Shown here piece after piece: positions 63,149 through 64,000 of a stretch of DNA of 64,000 bases; position 1 is the stretch's first letter; each line of letters opens with the position of its first letter. The translations under genes and the position numbers were made by a program. Below the pieces are notes generated by a model. That model was not told the DNA's origin, searched no databases, and was given only the letters and a program-made list of their open reading frames with translations. Origin of the DNA: Bacteroidetes bacterium SW_9_63_38 (GTDB lineage Bacteria > Bacteroidota > Rhodothermia > Rhodothermales > Salinibacteraceae); the NCBI GenBank assembly GCA_003022435.1, contig PXUA01000008.1:183117-247116 (forward strand), given 5' to 3'.

Positions 63149-63900
63149 AGATTCAGGCTGGCCCCGGTGAAGGTAGAGAGGTCTTCCATATTGGTATCAC
63201 TGCGCAGAAACACGCCCACCGTGCCCAGGGGACCTCCGAAGACCTCCCGGAACTGGCGCCGCAGGACAGTTCGGAAGGAGGGCCGCAGCGGCATCTGTCG
63301 GATGGCCGCCCGGAGGGTGTCGAGGCGGCGCCGGATGCGGGCGGACGACGCGGCCCGACCGTCCGGACCCCGGGCGAAAATATCGGTGAGGTACGCCCAG
63401 TAGGACCCGTCGGTGCCGGGCATCGGCTGCTCCATGCGATCCCGGAAGACCCCGAACGGGATGACCACGCCCGGGGCCACGCGGTCCGGGAACAGGGTTT
63501 TGAGCTGCCCCAGGTTGGCCGCCTTCGGCCCAACGATCCGTCCGCCGTCGGTGGGACGAAGGGCCCGGATCGGCATGAGAGTGTCGTGCGAGAGCGCCAG
63601 GTTGTCGGTAGCGACCCGAATCAGCGTAACGGCCGAGGCCGGATCGATGAGGGCTCGTTCGGCGTCGGTCATCCGGCGAGCCGGAACCATGCGGACGGTT
63701 CCGCCCGGCGAGACAGCCAGGAAGACCCGGGTGCCGTCGTACTGAGTCAGGGCATCGACCTGCGCCTCCGTAAGGGACGCCGGGGGAATCCCAAGGTTGC
63801 GGGCCAGGAGCTGCACGTGCGAGGCCGCGTTTCCGCCTTCCGTCGTGAGGAGACCGGCCACTGGCGAGAGGTCGGTCGGCACGTCCTGTGCAGGGTTATG
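63126..63900 (-). pseudogene. PEP-synthase-like (PPDK-domain) gene, truncated
   Basis: About 255 residues of a PEP/pyruvate-binding protein are visible. The phosphohistidine mobile domain has VAGLLTTEGGNAASHVQLLA and the start of the ATP-grasp domain has GRIVGPKAANLGQLKTLFPD, VIPFGVFRDRM and GVFLRSDTNMEDLSTFTGAS. Homology ends at LNLTVPNVV near 63128, where a zinc-finger fragment begins in another frame; the rest of the ATP-grasp domain is missing. An in-frame stop at 63904-63906 blocks the 5' side. Full relatives are several times longer, so this piece should be inactive. Confidence 0.65.
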
Positions 63901-63955
63901 GGATTATCCGCAGGACGGAACCGTCCCCGAAGTAGCGTCGGGCCGCCGGACCGAC

Positions 63956-64000
63956 GCGAAGAGTCGCACCGACACAAGGAGTCGCACCGACACAAGGAGT
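63956..64000. repeat. 18-bp direct repeat at the window edge
   Basis: The word AGTCGCACCGACACAAGG occurs twice head to tail at the right edge, followed by the start of a third copy (AGT) cut by the window end. A degenerate unit precedes it. Its full extent lies outside the window. Confidence 0.65.

Overview
The window looks like chromosome from a halophilic member of the Rhodothermota/Bacteroidota (Salinibacter-like). The grounds are high G+C, very acidic proteins rich in Asp and Glu, several TonB-dependent receptors with carboxypeptidase-regulatory-like N-domains, a DUF4249 lipoprotein beside a receptor, a Wzi-type barrel, and start codons mostly without Shine-Dalgarno sequences. This placement is inferred from gene content; no 16S or other marker is present. 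I found no rRNA, tRNA, CRISPR array, integrase or complete insertion sequence.

Layout. 0-13 kb: an ABC ATPase with a membrane partner, an uncharacterised acidic protein, a DUF6414-like protein, an SDR, rpe, nuoH, two tandem AhpD-like proteins, and proA and proB. 13-17.5 kb: a Wzi-like outer-membrane protein, then a scrambled locus. There a Ntox44-like polymorphic-toxin end and a frameshifted small membrane protein abut a truncated, frameshifted HAD-IG 5'-nucleotidase, followed by a DsbA-like remnant and an array of short hairpins. 17.5-23.3 kb: glycogen phosphorylase, an SDR, and a FetA/FetB-type ABC exporter whose two genes are separated by an oppositely oriented MntA/HepT (type VII) toxin-antitoxin pair.

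23.4-36.4 kb is the functional centrepiece. Six consecutive same-strand genes look like a phosphorus-scavenging island: beta-propeller phytase, TonB receptor, calcineurin-type phosphoesterase, second TonB receptor, purple-acid-phosphatase-like lipoprotein and a PhoX-like Tat phosphatase. Both receptor genes are preceded by the same roughly 68-bp sequence, carrying half-sites 11 bp apart as in PhoB boxes, which points to shared control. Enzymes at the surface would release phosphate or small organophosphates, and the receptors would import them or a bound complex.

36.6-47.7 kb: a multiply frameshifted surface protein, a 16-bp tandem array, a small heat-shock protein with a clear terminator, two small unknown proteins, a GH13 enzyme, an MhqD/MhqO-like quinone-detoxification pair, a thioesterase, fabF and a polytopic membrane protein. 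47.7-64 kb: a 105-bp inverted-repeat element, a DUF4249 lipoprotein plus TonB receptor, two intact DUF4019 proteins, a rhodanese, a BtuB-like receptor, an orphan UmuD, an OMP-like lipoprotein, a succinylglutamate-desuccinylase family protein and an S9 peptidase with an extra C-terminal domain. The right end is a decayed zone with two broken DUF4019 genes and a truncated PEP-synthase-like gene joined to a zinc-finger fragment.

Several breaks fall in G/C homopolymers, so some apparent pseudogenes could be sequence errors. The 4-bp duplication in a DUF4019 gene and the two gene-gene junctions cannot be explained that way. Short repeats recur between genes: three heptamer arrays, a dispersed 16-mer, 7-2-7 dyads and nested inverted repeats.
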